64,000 nucleotides of DNA from Fistulifera solaris. Its lineage: Eukaryota; Bacillariophyta; Bacillariophyceae; Naviculales; Stauroneidaceae. The translations under genes were made by a program, and so were the position numbers. How positions within the stretch are numbered: the stretch's first letter is position 1; each line of letters begins with the position of its first letter. The stretch is from the NCBI GenBank assembly GCA_030295235.1, contig AP026135.1, positions 124,001-188,000 of the forward strand, written 5' to 3'. The notes under the pieces are model-generated. The model worked only from the letters and a program-made list of their open reading frames with translations. It was not told where the DNA came from and ran no database searches. Below are positions 1 to 10,800 of the stretch, piece after piece.

Positions 1-392
1 TGGCGTGTTCATCAGCACCATTATTATTTCAACTATCTCGACGAGTGGGAAGGATGAGTTCTCTGCATTCTCTGCGATCGGTTACAAAACGATCGTTCGG
101 CACTGACGACGATATTGACAAAAGACTATTTACCGAAGAAATTAAAATTAAAATGCCCGACATGGGAGAAGGAGAAGGTAAGATTTTGACGTGGTACAAA
201 GAAGAAGGAGACTTAGTGAAGCGAGGGGACGTTCTTTGTGACATTGAGACGGCAGATTTTACGTTCGGGATGGAGACGGATGACGAGCAATTGGGGATTA
301 TGGGATCCATTTTAGTACCAGCGCCTTCAGAAATGATAGCGAATGGAAAGACTATTTGCATCGTTTTGCACAAACCGAATCATCGCGATTGA
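1..392 (+). CDS. Lipoyl-domain protein lacking the lipoyl lysine (5' partial)
   Basis: The reading frame is open to the left edge, so the true start probably lies outside the window; the first in-frame ATG is at 54. The visible N-terminus (Arg/Ser-rich, LSRRVGRMSSLHSLRSVTKR) resembles a mitochondrial presequence. It is followed by one biotin/lipoyl-attachment-type domain: KIKMPDMGEGEGKILTWYKE, then GDLVKRGDVLCDIETADF, then a C-terminal strand with GKTICIVL. In E2 subunits of 2-oxoacid dehydrogenases the modified lysine sits in ETDKA. Here the matching stretch reads ETADF and no lysine occurs between the KRGDV turn and NGKT. The protein ends right after the domain, with no E3-binding or catalytic acyltransferase domain. 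It may be a structural or regulatory relative of the E2/E3BP lipoyl domain. The fold call is firm; the function is unknown. Confidence 0.75.
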   Translation, partial: ACSSAPLLFQLSRRVGRMSSLHSLRSVTKRSFGTDDDIDKRLFTEEIKIKMPDMGEGEGKILTWYKEEGDLVKRGDVLCDIETADFTFGMETDDEQLGIMGSILVPAPSEMIANGKTICIVLHKPNHRD

Positions 393-528
393 TCGATAGG
401 TAGAATGGACGTTACGCTTGCAAGCAATACAGTTGATTGAATGAAATTCTAGTGATCAAATTATCGGGATTGTTAATTCAAATTTCTAAGAAAAATTAGT
501 CGGCTCATTAAGCACACAGAGAATTATT

Positions 529-2428
529 TTAACAGCTGGGAGCGTTCATGACAGGATCTTGCGGATGATACACAACGTTTTGTTCCGCCGCACTGATTTT
601 CTTCGTCGGCATACTGGTGACTGGTTCATCCTGTCCGTCATTGAGCATTTCTTCACGACGCATCAGACAATAACGCTTTTCGTGGCATCCATACGCGTGG
701 GGCGTCAGTTCAATCACATTGTTCAATGGAATGCTCACATAGGGAGCCTCTTTGCGATCCAAACCCATAAAGTAGGCGTACAAAATGCGCAATATACCTT
801 GATGACCGACAATTAGAACGGGTTCTCTGGTTCGTTCCATCTCCTGTGCTAGGGGCTCGAGTCGCAACGTTACGTCCATGTACGATTCACCACGAGGATA
901 TCGGTAAGTGAGCTTGTCTTCCTGGCGACGATTGAATTCTTCCGGATACACTTGTTCAATGTCTTTGTAGGTCATACCATCACAGACACCGGCATACAAT
1001 TCGTCCAGATTACGACGCGCCATGGGTCGGAATTGAACCCATTCACCCGTATCTCCATTGTCCCATTTGTACTTGAATTTCGAATGATCGATGAATTGCG
1101 TTGTTTCTTTCGTACGTCGTAACGTGCTGGTCCACAATCGACAGGGTTGCTGTACTTCGCTTTCTTCGCCCGTGTTCGGATCTACCACTTTTCTGACACC
1201 AATATGATCTTTGGCAAAGTCCGCCAACCGGCGCGCATATTCTTTCCCTGCCGGAGTCAGACCCGAATCACCTCCAATCTTTCCCAGCAGATTGTATTCG
1301 GATTGGCCGTGGCGTGTCAAGTAAAATGTCCTTGTTTGAGTGTGCAGATTCATAATGAAATGCACTACTTTCAAAGGCAAATATCCCCGAATATTGTTGA
1401 CTGTGCCCAATTCAAGAACAGAAGATTGCTATGAGAGCATTCGAGTTGGAAAAGACAAGAATCTTTACTTCAACGTACCGATGAAGCGTTTACTGTTGAT
1501 AATTTTAATGTGCGGTCCTTCATTTTCCTCCAATGTCTCGTAGACCGACATGTAATGGTCCCGACGGCGTTTAAAATCAGCAACCGCAGCTTCGGGTTCT
1601 AAATCACGATAGTCGGGTGTATTGAGCTTGACGCGACGAATGTTCTCCTCCAGTAGCTTTGAAGACAAGAAAAGAAAAGGATAACGTGTAAGTGCGATCA
1701 AGTAAAACACACACACACACACACACCTCTCTCTCTATCTCTCTTTCCTTGATACTTACTTGTTCATTGTCACAGAGACTCTCGAGAAAGATGATTTTGG
1801 CACCAATTCCACTCGATTTAAGGGACTGCATGAGATATTCCCGACGCTCCCGTGTTCCGTTGGTCGCATCAAAGGCGGCCACACGTACGCCTTCCTGTTT
1901 CATGTAGGCAATCAAATCATCCAAGGCGGCATTACACGCTTTGATACGCGATGTCGAACCTTCTTCATTGGTGGGATCGTAGAACGAAGCGGGCATGGTG
2001 GCTCCGAAGAGTTGACGACGATAATCGCCCGCATTGAATATTTGCGAAGGAATGTCGTGGAAGAAGGAAAGGAAGCGGCAAATGCGCTTCGCAATGTGTG
2101 TTTTGCCTTTATGAATAGCAAAATAATCAATAAAATGAGAAGCAAAGGGCGTAACAAGCAGAGAAATAGAGATACAGCTGCCGGAGATACATGCATTCTG
2201 TCGCATTTTTGTACGTTCTTACTTACCCGTCGCCGGCAATCCTACCATAATAATAATCAGCTTATCACTGGCCGTCGTACCGATGACTTCCAAAGGCGTG
2301 GCATTCTCTCCTTCCGGCAAACGATGTGGCATGGGATTGTCAATTCGAACGGCGGGAGGAAGCTCTTCGTTGGGACGCACATCTTGCACAGCCGAAGACG
2401 CCGGGACGGCGGACATGGGCATTTGCAT
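529..2428 (-). CDS. PFKFB: 6-phosphofructo-2-kinase/fructose-2,6-bisphosphatase
   Basis: Bifunctional cytosolic enzyme that makes and destroys fructose 2,6-bisphosphate, the regulator of glycolysis versus gluconeogenesis. Four exons read on the minus strand: 2428-2227, 2106-1760, 1656-1479 and 1400-529, joined by GT-AG introns of 120, 103 and 78 bp in compatible phases, giving about 532 residues. The kinase half holds the P-loop GLPATGKTHIA, split by intron 1, then FNAGDYRRQLFG and FDATNGTRERR. The phosphatase half holds the phospho-His motif YLTRHGQSEYN, GGDSGLTPAG and the second catalytic His in VLIVGHQGILR. The ATG at 2428 is the first after an in-frame stop at 2494-2492. Neither half lacks its key residues, so both activities are expected. 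The N-terminal extension before the kinase is short (about 50 residues). Intron 2 carries an AC/CT microsatellite. Confidence 0.95.
1706..1745. repeat. AC/CT dinucleotide microsatellite
   Basis: About 10 AC units pass directly into CT units. It lies inside intron 2 of PFKFB, next to the donor site, so length changes would not touch the coding frame. Confidence 0.9.
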
Positions 2429-2989
2429 ATTCAAAAGGAGAGTATGGGAAACGGAGAATGCCGAAACTAAACTCAGATACACCTTTAAGATTCACTGAAA
2501 TCGACTATAGCAATGAACGACAACTCTCTGTATGTTTTGTTTTTGTTTTGTTGCTTCGGTTTTTCCTCTTCAACAACTCAACAACGGCACCTGCCAACTT
2601 GCGCGAAACGTGGCGCGTCAGTTCGGATGGGACAATGGAAGCATTCGATGACGCTTTGCACTTAATGTGACAGAAGATGAGGATATTCTTGTTGTTCCAT
2701 ACTACTTGCATACAACGGTTTTTGTTGTTTACTGGAACAATTGTCAGTCCACTGTAAAAACTAAAGTGCAGGGGTGTGTGACTTCGTGAATCCAGAAAAT
2801 TTCAGTCCCCCAAAGCAGCGACCTTGCGCCACAAAATTACAGCACAGTAGGACACCAAATCGTGTCTAGTTAGTTGTTTCCAACCCGACAAAAAACAAAA
2901 CATTCCCCAAAATAACACCGTGATTGAAAAGAAGCAAGTGCGTTGAACGTATGCATCGATATATAGCTCGGAAAGAACATGCTAGGATG
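2429..2989. other. Intergenic: upstream of PFKFB, downstream of DUF285 gene
   Basis: No convincing coding potential. T-rich stretches (around 2533-2575) lie upstream of the minus-strand PFKFB start and may belong to its promoter or 5' UTR. The far end should hold the 3' UTR of the neighbouring DUF285 gene. Confidence 0.5.
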
Positions 2990-4274
2990 CTACCTTCCTT
3001 CGTTACAAGGAACACAAAAAGGACCTTGGATTGTCGCCGACATGTCCGGATCCCGTGGATCCAGACACGGGGTCAAATGAAACATATTCGTCACATTGGC
3101 TTTTCTTGGAAGCGCGTGACGCCAAGCACACAAATCTCGCTGCAATGCTGATTTTTAAACATGTGCGGGGCGCGAATCAGATTGACCACGGACCATTGGG
3201 ACAAATCTTGATCAAACCGTTTCGCTTCTTGAAACATACTACTCATATCATGCACCAAAGATACCCCCATTCGCCGATACTCGAATTGAAGTGATGCGCA
3301 TGTCGAAACATGGAATGCATCGTGCGGACTTTGGCGACATCCCACGTGGATACATTCCCGTTGAATTTTGTGGCCGAAAAGAACATGTGTTGCGTGTTGG
3401 TAACCTTCGAGGTCTTCCACGCCGACAAATCCTGATCGAATGCGTACGCTTGGGAAAATGCCAAGGACATGCGAGTCACGCGTTCCGTATTCCATGCGGA
3501 AATGTTTTGTTGAAACACCAAGGCACCGGCAAACATGCGATCCATGGTCGTGAGTGCCGAAGTATCCCAATCTGCGATGGAACCATTGAAACGGTGAGCG
3601 CCTTGGAAGAGACTGGACATGTCGGTGACACGCGATGTATTCCAGGACGACAAGTTCTGATCAAAGACTTGGGCCCCTTGAAACATTTTGCGCATCGTGG
3701 TGGCGTGACTGACATCCCACGAAGACAGATCAGCATTGAAGGACCGGGCATTGGGATTGCGGTCGACCGAGAACAGTGCAGTGAAATTGGTGACGGCCGA
3801 TACGTTCCATTTCCCAATCGGCCAGCCGTACACTTGAGAGACGGTATGAGACGGATGACCTCGCACCAAATATTCATCTACGGCCGCTTGCAGTTCTTCC
3901 GTAGAAGTGAACGGGTGAAATGAGGTTTTCTGGGTTTGTGATGACCGATCGAGTGGGCTTGTACCGGGTGCGGCTGCGTCACGTGGTGTTAGCGAAGTAT
4001 GTTCTATAGAAACAGAGTTGCCACCGTAATAGTTTTGCATCATGCCAAATAAATGAGCCTGGAAATACCACGACAAGTATATACCGAACAAACTTCCTAA
4101 AATCTGACCCAGTAGCTCCGCTCTTCTGATTATTTGTTTCTTTTTTTCCGTTTCGCCGTTGACGACGGTTCGAAGATGTTGTAACTGAGCCTTCCACGCT
4201 CGGATCTGCAATTGCTGCACGCGACGCACCAAGTCATCTTCTGTGGATTGTTGTGTTTGAATGTTTCCTCGCAT
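2990..4274 (-). CDS. BspA-like (DUF285) repeat membrane protein
   Basis: The N-terminal 70 residues are polar and probably helical, followed by one membrane segment (GQILGSLFGIYLSWYFQAHL), suggesting a type II membrane protein with the repeats outside or in the lumen. Then come at least six repeats of about 25 residues of the form W(D/N)(V/T)S.VT.M..MF..A..F(N/D)...S, the BspA/DUF285 leucine-rich repeat common in diatoms. The end (CLDPRDPDMSA, then GPFCVPC) matches the usual cap of such arrays. Reading to this end needs two single-base corrections, in the C5 run at 3264-3268 and the T5 run at 3152-3156; both restore the repeat perfectly, so they look like sequencing deletions. Start is the ATG at 4274. 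A role in surface adhesion or recognition is possible but is only inference. Confidence 0.8.
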
Positions 4275-4969
4275 GTCATTTAGGAATACAACTAAACTAG
4301 TCCGTAATAATTAGACGCAAGACAACTTTTATTTCTCGGCGCCATGGTTTTGCGTTCGACAACAGCTTTACATCATACGGGTAAAAAGATGACCCAAATA
4401 CTGTACACAGGACGGAGAAATTCAGTCTGTATAAAAACGATCAAGAGATTTTCTGTGAACGAAAAGACATAGGTTTTCTGTGCCCCTGTAAGACAGATCA
4501 CACAGAATTTCCGTATATCTCAAAATTGTAGTTACCAAATTCTCTGTGGATGCAAGACACAATCACACAGAATGTCTGTGTGTCTATAAAATATTGTCAA
4601 CCACATGACGCAGAAAATCAGTGTGCCTCAGAATGCTGAAGTTGTCTTAAAATGATGTTATTTAGAAGCCATTGGAGTTCAGAACTGCTTCCATTGAATG
4701 CTGTCGATGACCTTGGCACTGTTTCTTGTTGCAACCTTGCAGCTAACGGGGGCCACTACCTGCAAGAAAGGAGGAAAGGTATACGTTGAAATGAGAACTC
4801 GTGATTGACCATCCCATGACTCGTTGAAGTTGTGACTTTTTCTGCGCCAGCTCTCGTCCCATTGACAATTTGCTTTGGATGTCCCACCCGTAACTTTCGT
4901 CTTTTGAACGTGATATCTCTATCTTCACGAGTCTTTCTACGTATTGAATTGAAAGAAAGAAGCAATATC
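4275..4969. promoter_or_regulatory. Divergent intergenic region between DUF285 gene and golgin
   Basis: No gene seen. The region separates two head-to-head genes and so must carry both promoters. It contains a diverged tandem repeat (4448-4604). Short frames here (for example on the minus strand at 4756-5025) overlap the golgin first exon antisense and have no recognisable features. Confidence 0.5.
4448..4604. repeat. Diverged ~66-bp tandem repeat
   Basis: Two adjacent copies (about 4473-4538 and 4539-4604) share the order TTCTGTG, then GACA.A.TCACACAGAAT, then ATAT/TATA-rich sequence, then TTGT..ACCA. A partial copy starts near 4448 (TTTTCTGTG followed by AAAGACATAG). The copies are clearly diverged, so the array is old or degenerate. 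Confidence 0.6.
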
Positions 4970-7900
4970 ATGTGGAATTTAACGGATTTGGCGAAACGAG
5001 CCCAAGAATTGCAAGAACAAGCCAATTTGGCGGCTTCGACGTTTTCGGTGGTAAGTCACTTTGGGTGAGCCGTTTTTCTTTCTTTCTTATGCCATTCGTT
5101 CCGCGAAAAGAGCACTGAATAAAGCAGGTTCATCTCACGGATCCTTTCCTTCTACAAACACACCATTATCACGATTCTTTTTTGAAAATACTTGCATTCT
5201 GCAGACGTCTGGATTTTCATTGAATTTAGATGCCATGCAGCAGCAACAACAACAACAGCACAGGGAAACCACAGTCGCTTCATCCGCAACACCCTTCGAA
5301 CCCGAAACACCACCGATTCAACCGGTCGTTTCCAGTCAAACGGTGCAAAATGGGACACAAACACCACCAATAGCCAATGGGAAATTGTCGATGCCTCCTC
5401 CTCGTAAGGACGACAAAACAATAACAACGACGGATGCGGCGGAACACACAATAGACGCTTCTGTCACTCTAGCAGCACGTGAACTTAATCTTACAGGTGA
5501 CTTAGATGTCCCCACTATATCAGCATCCGAAAGCATGGAGGATGCTGTTGCAAATACCGTACAAAGTGAGATGGACAAGGAAGAGAAACAGGATATCGAA
5601 ATACCGATCGCAACATCCAAGAATTTGGATGAAGGTGGAGACGACATAAAACCGATTGAGCCACATCCGGAGTATGCCAAAGTTACAACGTTGCCAGCAG
5701 AGAAATCCAGTCTGCCAGTCACTCTAGAAAACTCACCGCCAATGGCGTCCAGCGATTTATCAGTTGCAGAAGCCAAGAAGCAATCACTGGTTCTGTTGGT
5801 ATCGTCTTCCGATCCAACGTTTGAAACTGCTCAAATTGCGACCGAGGCACTATTACAATCCCGAAGTATTTCCTACGAAACGATTGATATTGCAGACAAA
5901 GAAGCGAAAATGATGATTGATGATTTGTTGTCCGTGTCAGGGATTTTGAAAGAATTTCCTCAGTTTTTCCTAGTCGATTTAATGACGGGGGAGGCGACTT
6001 TTGGGGCAACTACAGTCGATTTCAGAAAAAAATGGAAGATAATCTGCTTGAAAAGGATTTGTTTCGAAATCTACTGAACGAGGTTGCCGAGTATTCTCCT
6101 GAGAATGGCAATGCAACGATTAGCGCGTCAAAAGCAATAGAAAGGTTGTCGTCGTCAGAAGATGCCATGCCAAATGGATCACCAGAAAGCTTACTCGAAC
6201 AATTCACTCTCCAACTAAAACGACTTGAAGAGAATCATCAAGCAGAAATGTTAGAAATAGAACGACGTCACGCACAAGAAATAGAATTGATCAGATCCTC
6301 TATGAACCACGAGGATTGCGAGTTGACCCGGATGCAATTAGAAGAACGATTAATGGCGCAAGTTAGGGAGAAAGAGAACGCTTGCATGATGTAATGAAGA
6401 GTAATGAGGGCTATCAATTGAAGCTGGATGTTTTAAAGCGAGAAGTGGAAGGTACGCAGGCGTTACTGGAAGCAAAGAAAGCAGATATGGGGAAGTTCAG
6501 TGAAGAAAATTTGAAACATTTACGTTTATGGGAGAAGAAGGTAAACGAAGCTGAGGCTGAAATTGCGAAAGCGAAGGAGCACAGCAAGATGCTGGAGATT
6601 TCACTGGAAGATTCCAAGAAGGAGTTGTCAGTTTCCCTCGAAGAAAACGAAAAGTCACGCGGAAGGCTAAAAGAATTGGCGAGTGAATTGAAAGCCCGTA
6701 GAGCAGAATGTAGGCAGCTTCAAACCAATATCGATGATTTATCCAACGATAAAAGCGCTTTGATCTTGAAAGTTGAAAGCCTTGAATTTCAACTCTCGGA
6801 CCGGGATAGAAGCGGATCGGAAAGGTATGAAGAAATCGAAAAACTGCGCGCAGAATTGTCCGTGGCGACAGCGGAAGTAGATAAATTGCAGAAGATCTTG
6901 AACGACAAAGACGCTGACAACGAGAGAGTACTTGCTGAGTACAAGAGAAAAACTCAAAGTGCTCTTGCCATGGCTAATTCAAGAACGGCTTCTGCAATTC
7001 AATCTAAAGAAGAAGCAGAGTTGGAAGCGCGAGCCGCGCGAAGTACAGCTGATTCCGCAATGGAGCGTGTTGTTCAAGCGGAGTTATCGTGTAAAGCTAC
7101 CGTTATCGAGGCTCAGGCAACAGTGAAAGCCATGGTACTTGAAAGGGACGTGGCTTTGAAAAAGCACGAAGAGTCTGTCGCTTTTCTTGAAGCAAAGAAT
7201 GCGAGAATCGAGCAACTGCAAATTGAGCTTGTAGAGGCACATGCTTCTTTGAAAGGAAAAGAGGATGAACTTGCAAAATTATCATCAGACCTGTCAAGCG
7301 AAAGGACGACATCTTTGTCTTACCAAAACGACCTTGTAGACTCGAATGCACGTATAAGTCTACTACGCGAAGAAGTAAAAAATCTGCGCGAAAAACTACG
7401 ACACGCCGAAGATGCAGCTCCTACACAAGCGGAGCAACCTGACGATAAGAAGACTATGTCACACAATGACGCTCAATTGAGCAAAAAAGCGATCGATAGC
7501 AGCGCTGTTTCAATTTTACAGCAAGAACTACGCGAAGCCAATCAGGTAATAGATGAGTTGAAAGAAGCGTTGCAGAACGCTGTAGATATGAACGACAAAA
7601 CCAGGATGAATCAAGTTGAGGAAACAATTACGATTACTAACAACGAATTCGACGTCGGTCATAGAAAAATCTACGACAATAATGGCTCTATCCCTCTTTT
7701 CTATGCAGTCGAAAAGCAAGCTGAGCTAAATGTAGCTCGAAATGAAATCACACGCTTAGCTAATCTCCTCTCTAATGCACAGGCACAGAAGATGGAAGCT
7801 CTTGATAACGTCGAAGAGATGCGTAGGAAGATGGAAGATGCCGAAGCGCGGCTAAAGCGCCATGAAAAGCTCCGCCGATCTTCAAGGCGCGAAAGCACCG

Positions 7901-8163
7901 GTGATGCAGCTGACGGAAGCATGCCTTCTCTTGAAGACAGCGGTGCTGTGAATATTGAATACTTGAAGAACATCATGCTCCGGTATCTCAATTCGACTTC
8001 GCTCTCGGAGAAGAGAGCACTGGTACCTGTTGTTGGAGCAGTGCTTTGTCTTACTAAGGAAGAACAACAAAAAGCAATAGCTAGTCTCGAAGAGAGTGTT
8101 TCCATAGGGGGAGTGGGTAGCACTCTTTTCGAAACATTTAGTGGAAAACTCATTTCAAAATAG
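4970..8163 (+). CDS. GRIP-domain golgin with embedded glutaredoxin-like domain
   Basis: Exon 1 (4970-5050) encodes MWNLTDLAKRAQELQEQANL, a golgin/TMF-like amphipathic N-terminus; a 154-bp intron follows and exon 2 runs from 5205. Total about 1,013 residues. After a low-complexity linker with a poly-Gln tract (5237-5261) comes a thioredoxin-fold stretch: VLLVSSSDPTFETAQ, then ISYETID, then FPQFFLVD and FWGNYSRFQ. This fits SH3BGR/glutaredoxin-like domains without an active-site Cys. The remaining ~650 residues are a long coiled coil rich in E, K, L and A. The C-terminus (YLKNIMLRYLNS, then RALVPVVGAVLCLTKEE) matches a GRIP domain, which binds Arl1-type GTPases at the trans-Golgi. Two single-base deletions must be assumed (T run at 5999-6002; near 6372). 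The likely role is a trans-Golgi tether; the redox-like domain is unusual for golgins. Confidence 0.82.
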
Positions 8164-8276
8164 ATCATAATAATTTTGTTTACTGGCTTTGGTCCTTATA
8201 AACTCTAGAGAATAGTCTTACTGAAAGTGGGCAATTCGAACATACAAATGAATTAAAATAATAAACATCAATTTTC

Positions 8277-10037
8277 TCAGTATTCACAAGTCGACCCATG
8301 AATACGAGACCAGATTTTGTCAAAGAACATCTTTCTCCACCCAGGCTCGAGTCTCGGTAATTTTCCTTTTTCTTCCTTTAAAGCAAGAAGTTGGTCTTTG
8401 ATCTGCGGAGGACACTTTCGACACTTGAGAAGATGAGCGTGAATATTCTGCGACGTCGAATTAGTCGCGAGACTCTTGGCTGTAATAGGGAAGTACTTTC
8501 CCAACCCGGCATGGCCGTTACAATGGCGGCACTGAAATCCTGGGTATCCTACAGGTCCTTTGGACCTAGCAACAAAGCGGTCGGCTTCCGTGAAGTGGCA
8601 ACCTTCGACTTGGCGCATCAAAAAATAAACATACGGAGGAACCATCTCAATGTCTTCAGGATAAACAATATATTCTCCATCCTGAATCGATTTACCCCCA
8701 TCCTTACCGACGATATTTCTTTGGTGGTCAGCCGGTCGAGTTTCCCCACTAGACATACAGGACGACTGAGGAAACACCGACATGTGTTGCTGGTCAAGAG
8801 AAAAGCAAGCAGGATCACGTGCAAAGCGGACACCTTCCGGCGTTTCTACCAAACCAAGAGCCTTGGCAGAATCTGCCCAATAATGTCGGGAACTAGGACT
8901 CCATGAGTTCTCCGTTTGAAATTCTTTCAGTTTTGTCTTTACGTCGTCTGGAATCTCGCAGCATTGGTCGACGTGGAAATAGTGCCAACGTTGGACACAG
9001 TCAAAGATGTCTGCTAGAGTCGCAGGGTAAGTAACCGCAGTTTTTACTTCCGGTTGAGTTTTGCAGAAACGACAGCGAATGCCGACCTGATATGTGGCAA
9101 GGCGTCCGGATTTGGATACATCATGGCTAACTTCCTCTGTAGCCGAGGCAACCGCAAAGGCTTCAACACATCGTTCCCGGATGAAGCAACACAAAGGACT
9201 AAGCCAATCCGCATCACGATCTTTCATGGCAAGTGAAAGACTTCCTTGAAACCAGTGTCCAACCACCGGTAAAGATTGATGCCCGGGAGATTGGGGCGAA
9301 ACGAATGAATTTCTCATGACCGGATGTTGGATTCGTTGATCCGAGTAAGGAGACATGGGTGAATTCCAAGGCCCCGCAGTTTTGCGGGCTTCGTGCGCTA
9401 ACCGGGCCCGACAACCTTGCTCATGGGCACAGGCTGCTTGAAACGTTGGAAACGCGGCCACGTTACAAAAGTCACAAACCCACGGACTAGGTGAGGGAGG
9501 AATTGAAGGATATCTTTGGAACGAATGAAACGGAGGGTGGTGATTTCGGTTCAAAAGCCACGGCGCTGGCAGAGGAGGACTTCTCATTGGCGTGGACATT
9601 GGTGGGAACGCCGGCGGCATTGCGGGAGGTGGTCCTACGCGTGGAGGAAACGAGTATCTCCGCGGCCCCATTCGATCTCGAATGTTGGGTGCGAATGTGA
9701 CCCGACGACTCAAGGGTGAACGCACCTCGGGTGACAAGGGGGCACTCTCGTTTTTGGGCGACCGCGCTTCCCATGAAAAGATACTGCCTCCATCCACACT
9801 CTCAGTTTCTCGACTCATGGTGTGAACAATGTTTGTTTTTTCTCGTTCTTCCAAAGAGCCCTCAAACTTTGTCCCGGCCAGAGAAGCGAGAGCAAATGCG
9901 GATGCCAACTCACTCGCACCGACCACTGCAACATCGTCGTTTGGCGTCTTTTGTACCTTGTTCGGGGGCATTGTTATTGTTTCATCGTCCTCATCTCGTT
10001 CCTTACGTTTTTCAACGCGAAAAGGTAATACATTCAT
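8277..10037 (-). CDS. Diatom-type Cys/His domain protein with C2H2-like finger
   Basis: About 586 residues from the ATG at 10037 (an earlier in-frame TTG is not used). A basic N-terminus (VEKRKERDEDDE) and a Pro-rich region lead to a C2H2-like finger: CDFCNVAAFPTFQAACAHEQ, then GC. Two related blocks follow. Block 1 has LSPLCCFIRERCVEAF, VGIRCRFC, WHYFHVDQCCEIP and SRHYWADSAKALGLVETPEG. Block 2 has VYFLMRQVE, FTEADRF, GFQCRHCNG and NIHAHLLKCRKCP. Each block pairs a CxxC with a downstream H...C(x)xC, consistent with zinc binding. I recognise this block as a recurrent domain in diatom proteomes without an assigned function. A nuclear nucleic-acid-binding role is inference. It is head-to-head with SKP1. 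Confidence 0.75.
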   Translation of the reverse strand: MNVLPFRVEKRKERDEDDETITMPPNKVQKTPNDDVAVVGASELASAFALASLAGTKFEGSLEEREKTNIVHTMSRETESVDGGSIFSWEARSPKNESAPLSPEVRSPLSRRVTFAPNIRDRMGPRRYSFPPRVGPPPAMPPAFPPMSTPMRSPPLPAPWLLNRNHHPPFHSFQRYPSIPPSPSPWVCDFCNVAAFPTFQAACAHEQGCRARLAHEARKTAGPWNSPMSPYSDQRIQHPVMRNSFVSPQSPGHQSLPVVGHWFQGSLSLAMKDRDADWLSPLCCFIRERCVEAFAVASATEEVSHDVSKSGRLATYQVGIRCRFCKTQPEVKTAVTYPATLADIFDCVQRWHYFHVDQCCEIPDDVKTKLKEFQTENSWSPSSRHYWADSAKALGLVETPEGVRFARDPACFSLDQQHMSVFPQSSCMSSGETRPADHQRNIVGKDGGKSIQDGEYIVYPEDIEMVPPYVYFLMRQVEGCHFTEADRFVARSKGPVGYPGFQCRHCNGHAGLGKYFPITAKSLATNSTSQNIHAHLLKCRKCPPQIKDQLLALKEEKGKLPRLEPGWRKMFFDKIWSRIHGSTCEY

Positions 10038-10800
10038 GATCAACTGTTGCGCAACAGCCAAGCTTCAAGAAAGTAGAAAAGGGAGTGATACGAAATGTTG
10101 CAAGCGCGACACAACCTGTGGGAAGAAAAACCCTTGCATCGTCCAATGGATCCGTTGCTGGCTCTAAGTAACCCAAGTTTTCAACTGATGACAGGTAGAA
10201 CGGCTTTGGTGCTAGATAACGGTGAAATTTTTGCGAGAGTATGCGTTGATGGTTTCCATTCAAAGAAACGGTGCGCCGAATTTTGTGCAACAACAGTAAA
10301 TGAGGAAAATGTCGTCCCCCCACTTGGAGTTGGGCGCGCAAAACAAGTTTTGGATCACGACGATGATTTCGAATACTTAACGAATTCGAAAGATTTCGCG
10401 GATTTATCAGTCCCGATAGTAAGCGAAGGCACTAAGGCGTTAAGCGTTATTGAAACGTTACCAAGCAGCCGTTGCTCCGCAGTTGTTGAGCATGCAAGTC
10501 TCAGTGCCAGAATTACGTCATGCTTAGGAATGAGTGAATACGCATCCGGGACTGACAGAACCCGCCTTTTTTCTAGCGGACTTGCCTCGCTTTTTCCTCG
10601 TCCCGCCAGTCCGTCCGTCGTAAGAACAAGGCTTGTTTTTTTTGTTACCGCCGTGAAAGTGAAACTGGGTGCACCAAAGCAGTTTATAACAATACCCATT
10701 ACTTGTACAGTTCATTGTTTGTTGGACCGTATTCACATTCACACCGCAAAGCAAGAATTCCTATCGGATTGTATAAAAAAAGAACAAAAAAGTGGCAACA
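10038..10800. promoter_or_regulatory. Divergent intergenic region, Zn-finger gene / SKP1
   Basis: 763 bp between two divergent starts. A long plus-strand frame crosses it (10095-10865) but runs over the first exon and donor of SKP1 and has no domain, so I treat it as chance. T-rich tracts occur near 10636-10645. Confidence 0.5.

Noticed and set aside
3291-3923. Long plus-strand frame opposite the DUF285 repeats
   Set aside because: Antisense shadow of a periodic repeat gene; the repeat keeps the opposite frame open.
2990-4274. DUF285 gene as a pseudogene
   Set aside because: Only two homopolymer deletions break it, and the repeat and C-terminal cap are perfect once they are allowed for, as in many neighbouring housekeeping genes.
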